Source: Streptomyces sp. NBC_01241 (GTDB taxonomy: Bacteria; Actinomycetota; Actinomycetes; Streptomycetales; Streptomycetaceae). Taken from it: 64,000 bases of DNA. The position numbers were made by a program, and so were the translations under genes. The notes beneath the pieces are model-generated. The model saw only the letters and a program-made list of their open reading frames with translations. It was not told the DNA's origin and searched no databases. Positions 8,960 through 17,480 of this stretch are shown here, piece after piece. The stretch's first letter is position 1. Each line of letters begins with the position of its first letter. Location of the stretch: positions 4,622,501 to 4,686,500 of the forward strand of contig NZ_CP108494.1 in the NCBI RefSeq assembly GCF_041435435.1, in the 5' to 3' direction.

Positions 8960-9136
8960 TCAGCCTCGCACGGCCGCGGCACGTCGTCGCGCGGCCCGGC
9001 GTTTGCGGGCCGTGGTGGTACGGACCTCCGGGATGCGGGGCGGCTCGGAGGTCCTGCGGCCGGCCAGTTCCGCGACCAGCGCGAGTGGCAGGGCCAGGTC
9101 GGCCGGGCCGGCGGGGATCGGGGTGGAAGGGTGCAT
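8960..9136 (-). CDS. Small basic protein between protease and regulator
   Basis: A 58-residue reading frame starting at an ATG (complement 9134-9136) with GAGGAG upstream and ending at 8960. It lies in the gap between the protease stop (9152) and the regulator start (8917) on the same strand. The N-terminal half is Ala/Leu/Pro-rich (LALPLALVAELAGRR) and the C-terminal third is very basic (TARKRRAARRRAAA). It has no signal peptide or cysteines, and I do not recognise the family. Position, ribosome-binding site and codon bias suggest a real gene of the protease/two-component operon. A chance frame cannot be excluded at this length. Confidence 0.5.
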   Translation of the reverse strand: MHPSTPIPAGPADLALPLALVAELAGRRTSEPPRIPEVRTTTARKRRAARRRAAAVRG

Positions 9137-9151
9137 GTCCGTCTCGTCTCC

Positions 9152-10168
9152 TCAGGAACCGTTGCCGGACCGCAGGGTGGGGAGGTCGGCCTTCAGGGTG
9201 TTCACCGGGATCGCGAAGCCCAGCCCCACGCTGCCCGCACCGGAACTACTGGATCCGCCGGACGAACTCGCCGAGTACATCGCCGAGTTGATGCCGATGA
9301 TCTCGCCGTTCATATTGATGAGCGCGCCGCCGGAGTTGCCGGGGTTGAGCGAGGCGTCGGTCTGGATGGCCTTGTACGTGGTGGTGGAGTCGCCGGTGTC
9401 GCCGTTGAACTGCTGACCGCCGAACTCGAACGGCCACTGTCCGCCGCCGCCCATTCCGCCCTGCCCCTGTCCCTGGCTGCCGCCGTCGTCCTTGGCGACC
9501 GTGACATCGCGGTTCAGGGCGGAGACGATGCCGCTGGTGACGGTGCCGGTCAGGCCCTCCGGCGAGCCGATCGCGACGACCTGGTCGCCGACCGCGATCG
9601 CCGAGGAGTCGCCCAGCGTGGCCGTCTTCAGCCCGCTCGCACCGTGGAGCTTGATGAGCGCGAGGTCCTTGTCGGCGTCGGTGCCGACGACCTTCGCGGT
9701 GTACGTCCGGCCGGTGCTGAGCGTCACCTTGACCGCTGAGGCGCCGGAGATGACGTGGTTGTTGGTGACGATCTCGCCGTCGGACGTGATGACCACGCCG
9801 GAGCCGGTGGACTCGCCCGCGGTCGAGGTCGCGTTGATCTCGACGATCATCGGCGAGACGGCCGCCGCGACACCGGCGACGGTCCCCTTGCTGCTCTGCG
9901 AGACGGTGGTGCCGGGAACGATGCCGCCGCCCGTGCTGTTCGTGTCGTTGCCGGTGAGCTGTCCGACGAAGGCTGCGGTGCCGCCGCCGACGACGCCCGC
10001 CGCGATGGCCACGGCCGCCAGGAGGGCCACCGGCCGCTTGGCCCGGCGCCGGTGCGCGGCCGGCTCGGGGGCGGGCGGGTAGGAGGGCGGCGGCGGGTAG
10101 GACGCGTCACCGTTGCCGTACGAGGGGTACATCGGGTACTCGCCGCTCGGGCGCTGGCTCTCTGTCAT
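9152..10168 (-). CDS. Membrane-anchored HtrA/DegP-like serine protease lacking a PDZ domain
   Basis: A 338-residue S1C-type trypsin-like protease. A proline/tyrosine-rich cytoplasmic N-terminus is followed by one membrane helix at about residues 45-70 (PVALLAAVAIAAGVVGGGTAAFV) and an external catalytic domain. The triad reads His in VTNNHVISG, Asp in DKDLALIKL and Ser in PGNSGGAL. A Gly/Gln-rich insertion (around residue 235) precedes the Ser loop. The chain stops shortly after the protease fold, so the usual C-terminal PDZ domain is absent. Its role is probably degradation or refolding of misfolded secreted proteins, under control of the neighbouring two-component system. ATG 10168 was preferred over an upstream in-frame codon that would prepend 14 residues. 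Confidence 0.88.
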   Translation of the reverse strand: MTESQRPSGEYPMYPSYGNGDASYPPPPSYPPAPEPAAHRRRAKRPVALLAAVAIAAGVVGGGTAAFVGQLTGNDTNSTGGGIVPGTTVSQSSKGTVAGVAAAVSPMIVEINATSTAGESTGSGVVITSDGEIVTNNHVISGASAVKVTLSTGRTYTAKVVGTDADKDLALIKLHGASGLKTATLGDSSAIAVGDQVVAIGSPEGLTGTVTSGIVSALNRDVTVAKDDGGSQGQGQGGMGGGGQWPFEFGGQQFNGDTGDSTTTYKAIQTDASLNPGNSGGALINMNGEIIGINSAMYSASSSGGSSSSGAGSVGLGFAIPVNTLKADLPTLRSGNGS

Positions 10169-10192
10169 GTAAAAGAGCGTGACGGCCGAAGA

Positions 10193-10218
10193 TGAGAGAA
10201 GCCTGAGCACGCGCTGAG
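10193..10218. promoter_or_regulatory. Three phased TGAG repeats upstream of the protease
   Basis: TGAG occurs at 10193, 10204 and 10215, exactly 11 bp apart, 25-50 bp upstream of the protease start. Direct repeats at one helical turn are the classic operator layout for OmpR-family regulators, so this is a good candidate site for the adjacent response regulator. The repeat is seen; the function is inferred. Confidence 0.55.
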
Positions 10219-10357
10219 AAGCCCGGCAGAACCTCGTATGCCCGATATAAGGGAGTAACGCTTCCGTCGGGCCGTGGGGGAGTACGGGGTCGTGGAGGAG
10301 TACGAACGAGGCGGGGCCCGGGGCCCGGCGTCGCCCGCCCCGCCTGACGCGTCCCGT

Positions 10358-11401
10358 CTAACGCGCCCCGTCCGTGGGCTCCCCGCAGCCGCAGGACCGT
10401 CGTACCACCAGCGCCGACGGGAACTGCCTCAGCCGCTCCCGGCGCGACCCCTGCACCCGCAACGAGTCGTCGAGCACCAGGTCCACGGCGGCCCGGGCCA
10501 TCGCCGGGCGGTCCGAGTAGACCGTCGTCAGGGGCGGATCGGTCAGACCGGCTTCCTTCACGTCGTCGAAGCCCGCCACCGCGAGCTCCCCGGGCACATC
10601 GATCCGCAGCTCACGCGCGGCCCGCAGCACACCGATGGCCTGGTCGTCCGTCGAGCAGAAGATCGCCGGTGGCCTGTCCGGCCCCGCGAGCAGCTTCAGC
10701 GCCACCTGATAGGCGTCGTAACGGTTGTACGGAGCCTGGAAGAGCCGGCCCTCCGTCGAACGCCCCGACTCGTGCATCGCACGGCGCCAGCCCTCGACGT
10801 GGTCGGCCACCGGGTCACCGACCGACGGGGTCGACTCCACGCCGCCGAGGCACGCCACATACTCGTTGCCGTGCTCCAGCAGGTGCCGGGTGGCGAGCTG
10901 GGCGCCGCCGACGTCGTCCGTGACGACCGCGACGTCGTCGATCGCCTCGGGCCGCTCGTGCAGCAGCACGACTCGCGCGTCCCACGCCTCGATCTCCGCT
11001 GCCGCCCGCTCGCTGGGGCCCTGGCTGACCAGGATCAGCCCGGAGACCCGCATGCCGAGGAAGGCCCGCAGATAGTGGACCTCGCGCTCGTCGCGGTAGT
11101 CGGAGTTGCCGACGAGAACCATCTTTCCGCGCTCGGCGGCGGCCTGTTCGACCGCGTGCGCCATCTCCGCGAAGAACGGCTGCCGGGCGTCCGGCACGAT
11201 CATCCCTATGAGGTCGGTCCGCCGCGAGGCCATAGCCTGGGCAACCCGGTCGGGCCGGTAGCCCAGCTCCTTGATCGCGGCGAGCACCCGCTCGCGCGTG
11301 GCCGGGGCAACCGGCCTGGGTCCGTTGTTGATGACGTAGCTGACGACCGCGGTCGACGTACCCGCCAGTCTCGCCACATCGTCCCGCGTCACCTTGGCCA
11401 C
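10358..11401 (-). CDS. LacI-family transcriptional regulator
   Basis: A 347-residue repressor-type regulator. The N-terminal LacI helix-turn-helix (TRDDVARLAGTSTAVVSYVINNGPRPVAPATRERV) and hinge are at 1-55. The periplasmic-binding-protein-like sensor domain follows, with DLIGMIVPDARQPFF and AVAGFDDVKEAGLTDPPLTTV as the usual subdomain landmarks. The C-terminus has a Cys-x-Cys-containing tail (SCGCGEP). The ligand is not evident, because no sugar transport or catabolic genes are adjacent. It lies 24 bp downstream of glnR on the same strand and may be read through from it. Confidence 0.88.
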   Translation of the reverse strand: MAKVTRDDVARLAGTSTAVVSYVINNGPRPVAPATRERVLAAIKELGYRPDRVAQAMASRRTDLIGMIVPDARQPFFAEMAHAVEQAAAERGKMVLVGNSDYRDEREVHYLRAFLGMRVSGLILVSQGPSERAAAEIEAWDARVVLLHERPEAIDDVAVVTDDVGGAQLATRHLLEHGNEYVACLGGVESTPSVGDPVADHVEGWRRAMHESGRSTEGRLFQAPYNRYDAYQVALKLLAGPDRPPAIFCSTDDQAIGVLRAARELRIDVPGELAVAGFDDVKEAGLTDPPLTTVYSDRPAMARAAVDLVLDDSLRVQGSRRERLRQFPSALVVRRSCGCGEPTDGAR

Positions 11402-11425
11402 GCGCGGCAGTCTACGCGGATATAC

Positions 11426-12229
11426 CTACCTGTTGGCAGGCCGGACCGGGGCTTCTCCCGGGGCCTCGGACATGATCGGCTGCTCCGAACGGGTTACAGG
11501 TCCGGCGGCCCGCTCCGTCGCGGCCCGGGCCTTGGCCTCCTCGGCCGCGCGCTCCACCTTCTCCGGTGCGACGAACCGGTAGCCGACGTTACGGACCGTG
11601 CCGATCAGCGACTCGTGCTCCGGGCCGAACTTGGCACGCAGCCGGCGCACATGGACGTCGACCGTCCGCGTACCGCCGAAATAGTCGTAACCCCAGACCT
11701 CCTGGAGCAGCTGGGCGCGGGTGAAGACCCGGCCCGGGTGCTGCGCCAGATATTTCAGCAGTTCGAATTCCTTGAAGGTCAGGTCCAGGACCCGGCCCTT
11801 CAGTTTCGCGCTGTACGTCGCCTCGTCGACCGACAGATCGCCGCTGCGGATCTCCATCGGGGATTCGTCGGAGCCGATCTGCTGCCGGCCGGTGGCCAGC
11901 CGCAGCCGGGCCTCGACCTCGGCCGGGCCCGCCGTGTCCAGCAGCACGTCGTCGATGCCCCAGTCGGCGGTGACGGCCGCGAGACCGCCCTCCGTCACGA
12001 CGAGGATCAGCGGACAGCCCGGTCCGGTGGACCGCAGCAGCTGGCACAGCGACCGCACCTGCGGCAGGTCGCGGCGGCCGTCGATCAGGATGACGTCGGC
12101 GCCGGGGGTGTCGACGAGGGCGGGGCCTTCGGCCGGCGCCACCCGCACGCTGTGCAGCAGGAGACCGAGGGCCGGAAGCACCTCCGTCGACGGTTGAAGG
12201 GCATTTGTCAGAAGCAGCAGTGAACTCAT
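11426..12229 (-). CDS. glnR: GlnR, global nitrogen regulator
   Basis: A 267-residue orphan OmpR-type regulator that controls glnA, glnII, amtB and other nitrogen genes in Streptomyces. The N-terminal receiver-like domain (MSSLLLLTNALQPSTEVLP start, DVILIDGRRDL) has an atypical acidic pocket. The C-terminal winged helix (KGRVLDLTFKEFELLKYLA ... TVDVHVRRLRAKFG ... GTVRNVGYRFV) is nearly invariant in the family. No histidine kinase is paired with it. The tail after about residue 220 is Glu/Ala-rich and variable. Recognition rests on the characteristic N-terminus and the DNA-binding domain, supported by remembered synteny (SCO4159). The start is the ATG with complement at 12227-12229, preceded by GGCAGGTGGGTGG. 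Confidence 0.93.
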   Translation of the reverse strand: MSSLLLLTNALQPSTEVLPALGLLLHSVRVAPAEGPALVDTPGADVILIDGRRDLPQVRSLCQLLRSTGPGCPLILVVTEGGLAAVTADWGIDDVLLDTAGPAEVEARLRLATGRQQIGSDESPMEIRSGDLSVDEATYSAKLKGRVLDLTFKEFELLKYLAQHPGRVFTRAQLLQEVWGYDYFGGTRTVDVHVRRLRAKFGPEHESLIGTVRNVGYRFVAPEKVERAAEEAKARAATERAAGPVTRSEQPIMSEAPGEAPVRPANR

Positions 12230-12552
12230 CGCCACCCACCTGCCTGGGTCGTCGGTCGATGTTCGTGCGCGGTTCGCTCGCCCATTACGTCGGTCCTCCT
12301 CGTTCCCTGCGAGAGGGGCACTCCCGGGCTCGGCCCGGGGGAGTATGCGGCACTTCTTCGTACGGTTCGTGCTGGCTTCATCACTGCTTTCCGTACGACG
12401 TTCGTCTTCGTCCGTCCTACGTTTTCTACGGGTGCGGCCCCGCGCCCCGGGACCGCTGAGCTTGTGGAAACGTCGCCGTAACAACGCCCGGAAAGCACTA
12501 AAGGACCCGGGGGCTGCTTTGCCCGGATCCTCTTCCCAGCAGAATAGCCCAC
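12230..12552. other. Divergent promoter region glnR / hydrolase
   Basis: 323 bp between divergently transcribed genes with no convincing reading frame. It should carry the glnR promoter and the hydrolase promoter. I see no strong palindrome. Confidence 0.5.
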
Positions 12553-13455
12553 ATGAGTTCTGTGTCCGAGGGGCGATTTCGGAGTTCCTCTGTTCCCTTG
12601 ATCACGCCCGGACATCCGCGCACCCCCTTGCGGACCACGTTGCGGACCGATGACGGGGTCCGTATCGAGGCGGTGTACGAGCCGTGCACGGCAGATGCCG
12701 GGGCCGCTGCGGAAACATCCTTCGACGGTACTGCGATCGTGGTCGCGCACGGGTTCACCGGATCGGCGGACCGGCCCGCGGTACGGCGTGCCGCGGGGGT
12801 TCTCGGCCGGCGCGCGGCCGTGGTCACGTTCTCGTTCCGGGGCCACGGCGGGTCCGGCGGGCGGTCGACGGTGGGCGATCGCGAGGTGCTGGATCTGGCG
12901 GCGGCGGTGCGGTGGGCGCGGGCGCTCGGGCACCGGCGGGTCGTGACCGTCGGGTTCTCGATGGGCGGCTCCGTGGTGCTGCGGCACGGGGCGCTGTGCA
13001 AAGGGCGAGCCGGGGTGAGTGCAGAGCGCGGGGGGCGCATCGAAGCGTACGAGGGGGTGCACGCGGAGGCGCGCGCCGATGCGGTGGTGGCCGTGAGCGC
13101 CCCCGCCCGCTGGTACTACCGGGGCACGGCCCCGATGCGCCGCCTGCACTGGGTGGTCACCCGTCCCGTCGGCCGGCTGGTCGGCCGCTGTGGTTTCCGC
13201 ACCCGGATCGACCACAACGACTGGGACCCGGTCCCGCTCTCCCCGGTCGGGGCGGCGCGGCTGATCGCCCCGGCCCCGCTGCTGATCGTGCACGGCGACC
13301 AGGACCCGTACTTCCCGCTGGACCACCCCCGGATGCTGGCCGAAGCGGCGGGCGACGGCGCCGAGCTGTGGCTGGAGCACGGCATGGGCCATGCCGAGAA
13401 CGCCGCGGACGAGAGCCTGCTCAGCCGCATCGGCGACTGGGTGGCGGCGCGGTGA
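12553..13455 (+). CDS. Alpha/beta-hydrolase fold protein
   Basis: A 300-residue cytoplasmic hydrolase. The elements are strand IVVAHGFTGSADRPA (oxyanion region), nucleophile elbow VGFSMGGSV (Ser near residue 138), acid in LLIVHGDQDPYFP and catalytic His in EHGMGHAEN. A poorly conserved, Arg/Gly-rich lid insertion lies around residues 150-175. The substrate is not predictable. The MoaD/ThiS-like gene starts 41 bp after its stop, so the two may be co-transcribed. The start at 12553 (ATG) gives a 30-residue leader ahead of the fold; a later start is possible. Confidence 0.85.
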   Translation: MSSVSEGRFRSSSVPLITPGHPRTPLRTTLRTDDGVRIEAVYEPCTADAGAAAETSFDGTAIVVAHGFTGSADRPAVRRAAGVLGRRAAVVTFSFRGHGGSGGRSTVGDREVLDLAAAVRWARALGHRRVVTVGFSMGGSVVLRHGALCKGRAGVSAERGGRIEAYEGVHAEARADAVVAVSAPARWYYRGTAPMRRLHWVVTRPVGRLVGRCGFRTRIDHNDWDPVPLSPVGAARLIAPAPLLIVHGDQDPYFPLDHPRMLAEAAGDGAELWLEHGMGHAENAADESLLSRIGDWVAAR

Positions 13456-13496
13456 TTCATGATGGACAGCTGATGCGAGACGAGAGGAGCTCCGCC

Positions 13497-13751
13497 ATGT
13501 CTGCCGGAACGATCCGCTACTGGGCCGCCGCGAAGGCCGCCGCCGGGATCGCGGAGGAGCCGTATACCGCTGCGACGCTCGCCGAGGCGCTCGACGCGGT
13601 GCGCGAACGGCACCCCGGCGAGCTCACCCGAGTGCTGCAACGGTGCTCGTTCCTCGTCGACGGTGACCCCGTGGGGACCCGCAGTCATGAGACCGTACGT
13701 CTCGCCGAGGGCGGCACGGTCGAGGTGCTCCCGCCGTTCGCAGGAGGGTGA
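13497..13751 (+). CDS. MoaD/ThiS-family sulfur-carrier protein
   Basis: An 84-residue ubiquitin-like sulfur carrier ending in PPFAGG, the C-terminal Gly-Gly that is adenylated and thiocarboxylated by an MoeB/ThiF-type enzyme. The body shows the beta-grasp pattern (TIRYWAAAKAAAG ... ATLAEALDAVRER ... VEVLPPFAGG). ATG 13497 is chosen because GAGAGGAG lies 7-14 bp upstream and the family N-terminus begins there. It may serve molybdopterin or another sulfur-transfer pathway. A thiosulfate sulfurtransferase and a DsrE protein lie within 5 kb, suggesting local sulfur-related genes, but no partner activating enzyme is adjacent. Confidence 0.88.
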   Translation: MSAGTIRYWAAAKAAAGIAEEPYTAATLAEALDAVRERHPGELTRVLQRCSFLVDGDPVGTRSHETVRLAEGGTVEVLPPFAGG

Positions 13752-13761
13752 ACCGCAGAAC

Positions 13762-15195
13762 ATGAGCAGCAACGATCAACAGCATCCGTACGGACAGGAC
13801 CCGGGGCACGGCTACGGGTACGGGTACGAGCCCGGCCAGGAGCCGCAGCCGCAGCCGTACGGGGAGCAGGTGTACGGACAGCAGCCGTACGGGGATCAGC
13901 CGTACGGGGAGCAGCCGTACGGTCAGCAGCCCTACGGTCAGCAGGGGTACGGCGACGGGACCCATGGTGCGCAGTCGTACGGCGGCCAGTCGTACGGTCA
14001 GCAGGCGTCGTACGGAGCCCCGCAGCCGGCCGGACCGGTGTCCGCATGGCCGACCGGCCATCTGCCGGAGTCCGGCGTACCGGCGGCGCACGGGCCGCAG
14101 GATCCCGGTGTCGCGCAGACCTGGGAGGGCCAGACCTGGGACACCCAGTACCAGCCGACCATCCAGCCCGCACAGCCTGTGCAACAAGCACAGCCCGTGC
14201 AGCCTGCCCAGTCCATGCAGCCCGCACAGCCTGTGCAGCAGCCCGTTCCGGCTGCCGCCGAGACCGCCTGTCCGTCGCCTTCGCATCCGCGGCGCGCCAC
14301 CGGCTCCTACCCGCTGCCACCCGAGGCCCCGGCCGAGCCGGTCCGGGCGGACGTACCCGCGGACCAGCCTCCCGCCGATACCGCGTCCGCGCTCGACGCC
14401 GCCGGATACAGCGTCCCCACCACCCTGGGCAACAGCCGGATCACCGACGCCCAGCGCGCCCGCGCCGAGGGCCGCTCGCCGATCATCGCGCCGGGCATGC
14501 AGCCCGCCGCCATCACCGCGGGACTCGGGCTGCTCCTCGCCCTCGGTGCCGCGATCGGTCCGTACGCCCTGGCCGTACCGCTGGTGCTGCTCCAGGCCGT
14601 GACCGCGGCCGGGTGGTTCCGGCTCAACGGCATGTGGCCGGCCCGGCAGGGCATCGCGCTCGCGTTCGCCGGTGGCCTCGTCGCCGACATCGCGCTGCTC
14701 GCCGCAGGCCGCGAGAACGGACCGGCCGCCATCCTCGGCACCCTCGGCATCTGGGTGCTGCTCACCGTGGTCCTCCAGTTGCGCAGCCACGCGAGCGCCG
14801 ACGAGCGGATGCAGGGGCTGATGGCCACCGTCGCCTCGGCCGCGCTCTCGGTCCTGGCCGCCGGACACCTCGCGGCGGTCCCGGCAGCGGTGACGGTGGG
14901 CGGGGTGGCCGTCGCGGTCGCCGTCCTCGTCCGCGCGCTGCCGCTGCCCGGACCGGCCTCGGTCGTGGTGGCGCTGCTCGCCGCCGCGGGTGCCGGTGCC
15001 GCGGCGGGGGCGTTCACCGATTTCGGCACGAAGGGTGCGCTGCTCGGCCTCGCGGCGGGCGGTTGCGCGCTGATCGGGCTGCGGGTGGCGAGTTACGACT
15101 ACCCGTCGCGGTTCGTCCACATGACGGCCGGTGTGGCACTGCCGCTCACCGCTGCCGCCCCCGCCGTCTATCTGCTCGGCCGCGCGATCTCGTAG
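13762..15195 (+). CDS. Membrane protein with Tyr/Gly/Gln-rich N-terminal repeats
   Basis: A 477-residue protein starting 10 bp after the sulfur-carrier gene. Residues 1-110 are low-complexity repeats of the type QPYGEQPYGQQ. They are followed by a Gln/Pro/Ala tract (PAQPVQQAQPVQ) to about 190 and a linker to about 250. The rest is hydrophobic, with about 7-8 predicted transmembrane helices (for example AAITAGLGLLLALGAAIG and GIALAFAGGLVADIALLAAG). It has no signal peptide, so the disordered N-terminus should be cytoplasmic. I do not recognise a functional family; proteins of this design are common near this locus in Streptomyces. Confidence 0.8.
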   Translation: MSSNDQQHPYGQDPGHGYGYGYEPGQEPQPQPYGEQVYGQQPYGDQPYGEQPYGQQPYGQQGYGDGTHGAQSYGGQSYGQQASYGAPQPAGPVSAWPTGHLPESGVPAAHGPQDPGVAQTWEGQTWDTQYQPTIQPAQPVQQAQPVQPAQSMQPAQPVQQPVPAAAETACPSPSHPRRATGSYPLPPEAPAEPVRADVPADQPPADTASALDAAGYSVPTTLGNSRITDAQRARAEGRSPIIAPGMQPAAITAGLGLLLALGAAIGPYALAVPLVLLQAVTAAGWFRLNGMWPARQGIALAFAGGLVADIALLAAGRENGPAAILGTLGIWVLLTVVLQLRSHASADERMQGLMATVASAALSVLAAGHLAAVPAAVTVGGVAVAVAVLVRALPLPGPASVVVALLAAAGAGAAAGAFTDFGTKGALLGLAAGGCALIGLRVASYDYPSRFVHMTAGVALPLTAAAPAVYLLGRAIS

Positions 15196-15262
15196 CACGC
15201 ACCGCCGCCGCCCCCTTCGGGAACCGGACGGGAACCGAAGAGGGGTGTCCGCTCGTCGATCA

Positions 15263-15309
15263 CCCCGGGCGTGCCGTGCATCCGTACCGGACGCACGGCA
15301 CGCCCGGGG
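15263..15309 (+). terminator. Perfect 17-bp hairpin
   Basis: ccccgggcgtgccgtgc (15263-15279) pairs perfectly with gcacggcacgcccgggg (15293-15309) around a 13-nt loop, 68 bp after the stop of the membrane-protein gene. It is a likely intrinsic terminator separating it from the DUF2993 gene. Confidence 0.75.
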
Positions 15310-15344
15310 GTCCGGCCGGATGCAGGGTGGGGGAAAGAGCGGGC

Positions 15345-16034
15345 ATGCGCGCACTGCGAATACTGCTGGTCATCGTGGTGGTTCTGGGCGGGATCTTCGT
15401 CGTCGTCGACCGGGTTGCGGTGTATTTCGTCGAGTCGGAGGCCGAGGGCCGAGTCCACGTCACCGGTGCCACGATCGGCTCCACGGACATCTCCATCAAG
15501 GGATTTCCGTTCCTGACCCAGCTCGCGGGTTCGCGGCTCGACGAGGTCGACGTCGAGATCACCGGCATCGAGACCGACGCCAACGGCCGCCGGATCCGGA
15601 TCAGCAGGATGAACGCCGCGCTGCACGAGGTGAAGCTGGCCGACGGCTACGCCGGCGCCACCGCCGCCCGCGCCACCGGTACCGCCGTCATCTCGTACGA
15701 GGACCTGACCAAGGCAGCCGGCGACGGCGTCGTCGTCGAGTACGGCGGCAACGGCAAGGTGAAGGTGACCGGCACGGTCGACATCCTCGGCCGCCCGCTG
15801 TCGCGCAGTGTGCTCTCCACCGTCACCCTCGTCGACGGCCACATCCTCAAGGTGCGTGCCGACAAGGTACCGGGCGAGGGCATCCCGGGGCTGGAGGGCC
15901 TGGTGCGCCGGAAGACCGACTTCGAGCGGGAGGTCGGCGGCCTGCCCAGCGGCCTGAAGCTGCAGAAGATCCAGCCGACCGTCGACGGCCTGGAGATCTC
16001 GGTGACGGGCACGGACGTACAGCTCGACGGCTGA
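15345..16034 (+). CDS. DUF2993 (LmeA-like) membrane-anchored lipid-binding protein
   Basis: A 229-residue protein with an uncleaved-looking N-terminal hydrophobic anchor (LRILLVIVVVLGGIFVVVDRVAVYFVE) followed by an external DUF2993 domain: GATIGSTDISIKGFPFLTQLAGSRLDEVDVEITGIE is the diagnostic motif region. The family includes mycobacterial LmeA, which binds phosphoinositides and affects lipomannan elongation. A comparable envelope-lipid role here is inference. ATG 15345 is preceded by GGGGGAAAGAGC. It is probably monocistronic, lying downstream of a strong hairpin. Confidence 0.85.
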   Translation: MRALRILLVIVVVLGGIFVVVDRVAVYFVESEAEGRVHVTGATIGSTDISIKGFPFLTQLAGSRLDEVDVEITGIETDANGRRIRISRMNAALHEVKLADGYAGATAARATGTAVISYEDLTKAAGDGVVVEYGGNGKVKVTGTVDILGRPLSRSVLSTVTLVDGHILKVRADKVPGEGIPGLEGLVRRKTDFEREVGGLPSGLKLQKIQPTVDGLEISVTGTDVQLDG

Positions 16035-16278
16035 GCGCCGCCAGGTCCGGGCAGCGGCCTCGGCCTCGACTTCGGCCTCGACCTCGGCCGAGCAGACCAC
16101 TTCGGGCCACATATTGAGACGGCCGTGTCCGATCCGCAGATGGCCGACGGCTGCGGACGGTGGGGGAACCGCGCGGGAGGTGACGCCGTCCAGGCGGTGT
16201 CTCGTAGTGCGGACGATCGAGTCTCAGGATGCGACACGACGGTGACATGTCCGGCCGTACCTCCCTACGATCGGTCCC

Positions 16279-16386
16279 ATGCAGTGCTCTATAGGCGGTC
16301 TCCCCCAGTGGGGACGGGCGGATCTCACGAAGCGGCGGGCAGTGGACCTGTGCCGCGTCGCCGCCATGCTCTGTCGCACTGTCTGA
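16279..16386 (+). CDS. Putative Cys-containing leader peptide (uORF)
   Basis: A 35-residue frame from ATG 16279 to TGA 16386, 171 bp upstream of the sulfurtransferase. Its C-terminal half reads RRAVDLCRVAAMLCRTV. This R.VDLCR...LCR signature recurs in short actinobacterial leader peptides placed ahead of sulfur-assimilation genes, where cysteine codons are thought to let translation sense cysteine supply. The peptide itself is unlikely to have an enzymatic role. Seen: the frame and motif. Known: the leader family. Inferred: attenuation of the downstream operon. No clear terminator/antiterminator pair was identified by eye in the following 170 bp. Confidence 0.65.
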   Translation: MQCSIGGLPQWGRADLTKRRAVDLCRVAAMLCRTV

Positions 16387-16557
16387 GCGGGAGCCTTCGG
16401 CACCCCGCATTCCCCCGGCCCTTCGACCGATTCAGGGCCCATCCCGATCGCATGTCGCACGTGCGCCGCACCCTGTGTCGCCGTACAGCCGCATCACGCA
16501 TCCGCATCACGCACCGTCTCGCACATCTCGCCGCAGACTGCCCCGGAGGAGAACAGA

Positions 16558-17403
16558 ATGAGCCGCAGTGACGTCCTGGTAGACGCCGACTGGGTCGAGG
16601 CCCACATCGAGGACCCGAAGATCGCCCTCGTCGAGGTCGACGAGGACACCTCCGCGTACGAGAAGAACCACATCAAGAACGCGATCCGGATCGACTGGAC
16701 CAAGGACCTCCAGGACCCGGTCCGCCGGGACTTCATCGACCAGGCGGGCTTCGAGAAGCTGCTGTCCGAGAAGGGCATCGGCAACGACACCACGGTCGTC
16801 CTGTACGGCGGCAACAACAACTGGTTCGCGTCCTACGCGTTCTGGTACTTCAAGCTCTACGGTCACCAGGACGTCCGCCTGCTCGACGGCGGCCGCAAGA
16901 AGTGGGAGCTCGACTCCCGCGACCTGGTCGACGGCGACCAGATCCCGTCCCGCCCGGCCACCGCGTACAAGGCCCAGCCGCAGGACGAGTCGATCCGTGC
17001 CTACCGCGACGAGGTCGTGGCAGCGATCGGCAATCTGAACATTGTCGACGTCCGGTCGCCCGACGAGTTCAGCGGCAAGCTGCTCGCCCCGGCGCACCTG
17101 CCGCAGGAGCAGTCGCAGCGTCCCGGCCATGTGCCGACCTCCCGCAACATCCCGTGGTCGAAGAACGCCAACGACGACGGCACCTTCAAGTCGGACGACG
17201 AGCTCAAGGCCCTCTACGAGGACGAGCAGGTCGACCTGTCGAAGGACACCATCGCCCTGTGCCGCATCGGCGAGCGCTCCGCGCTCACCTGGTTCGTGCT
17301 GCACGAGCTGCTCGGCCAGGAGAACGTCAAGAACTACGACGGTTCGTGGACCGAGTACGGCTCCCTCGTGGGCGTGCCGATCGAGCTCGGCGCCAACAAG
17401 TAA
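16558..17403 (+). CDS. Thiosulfate sulfurtransferase (CysA/SseA-type rhodanese)
   Basis: A 281-residue protein with two rhodanese domains. The N-terminal domain (1-140) is the inactive one; the C-terminal domain carries the active-site loop ALCRIGERSA with the persulfide-forming Cys near residue 239. The motifs WVEAHIEDPKIALVEVDED and VRSPDEFSGK are typical of the actinobacterial CysA group. The enzyme moves sulfane sulfur from thiosulfate or similar donors to thiol or cyanide acceptors in the cytoplasm. It is followed 77 bp later by a DUF1416 gene and preceded by a leader peptide, forming a sulfur-related operon. Start ATG 16558 has GGAGGAG upstream. Confidence 0.93.
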   Translation: MSRSDVLVDADWVEAHIEDPKIALVEVDEDTSAYEKNHIKNAIRIDWTKDLQDPVRRDFIDQAGFEKLLSEKGIGNDTTVVLYGGNNNWFASYAFWYFKLYGHQDVRLLDGGRKKWELDSRDLVDGDQIPSRPATAYKAQPQDESIRAYRDEVVAAIGNLNIVDVRSPDEFSGKLLAPAHLPQEQSQRPGHVPTSRNIPWSKNANDDGTFKSDDELKALYEDEQVDLSKDTIALCRIGERSALTWFVLHELLGQENVKNYDGSWTEYGSLVGVPIELGANK

Positions 17404-17480
17404 CCACCAAGCAACTCCGCACGCCCCGGACCGGCACCACCCGGACCAGGACGCCCCCCGACCCAGAAGGACAGAACACC

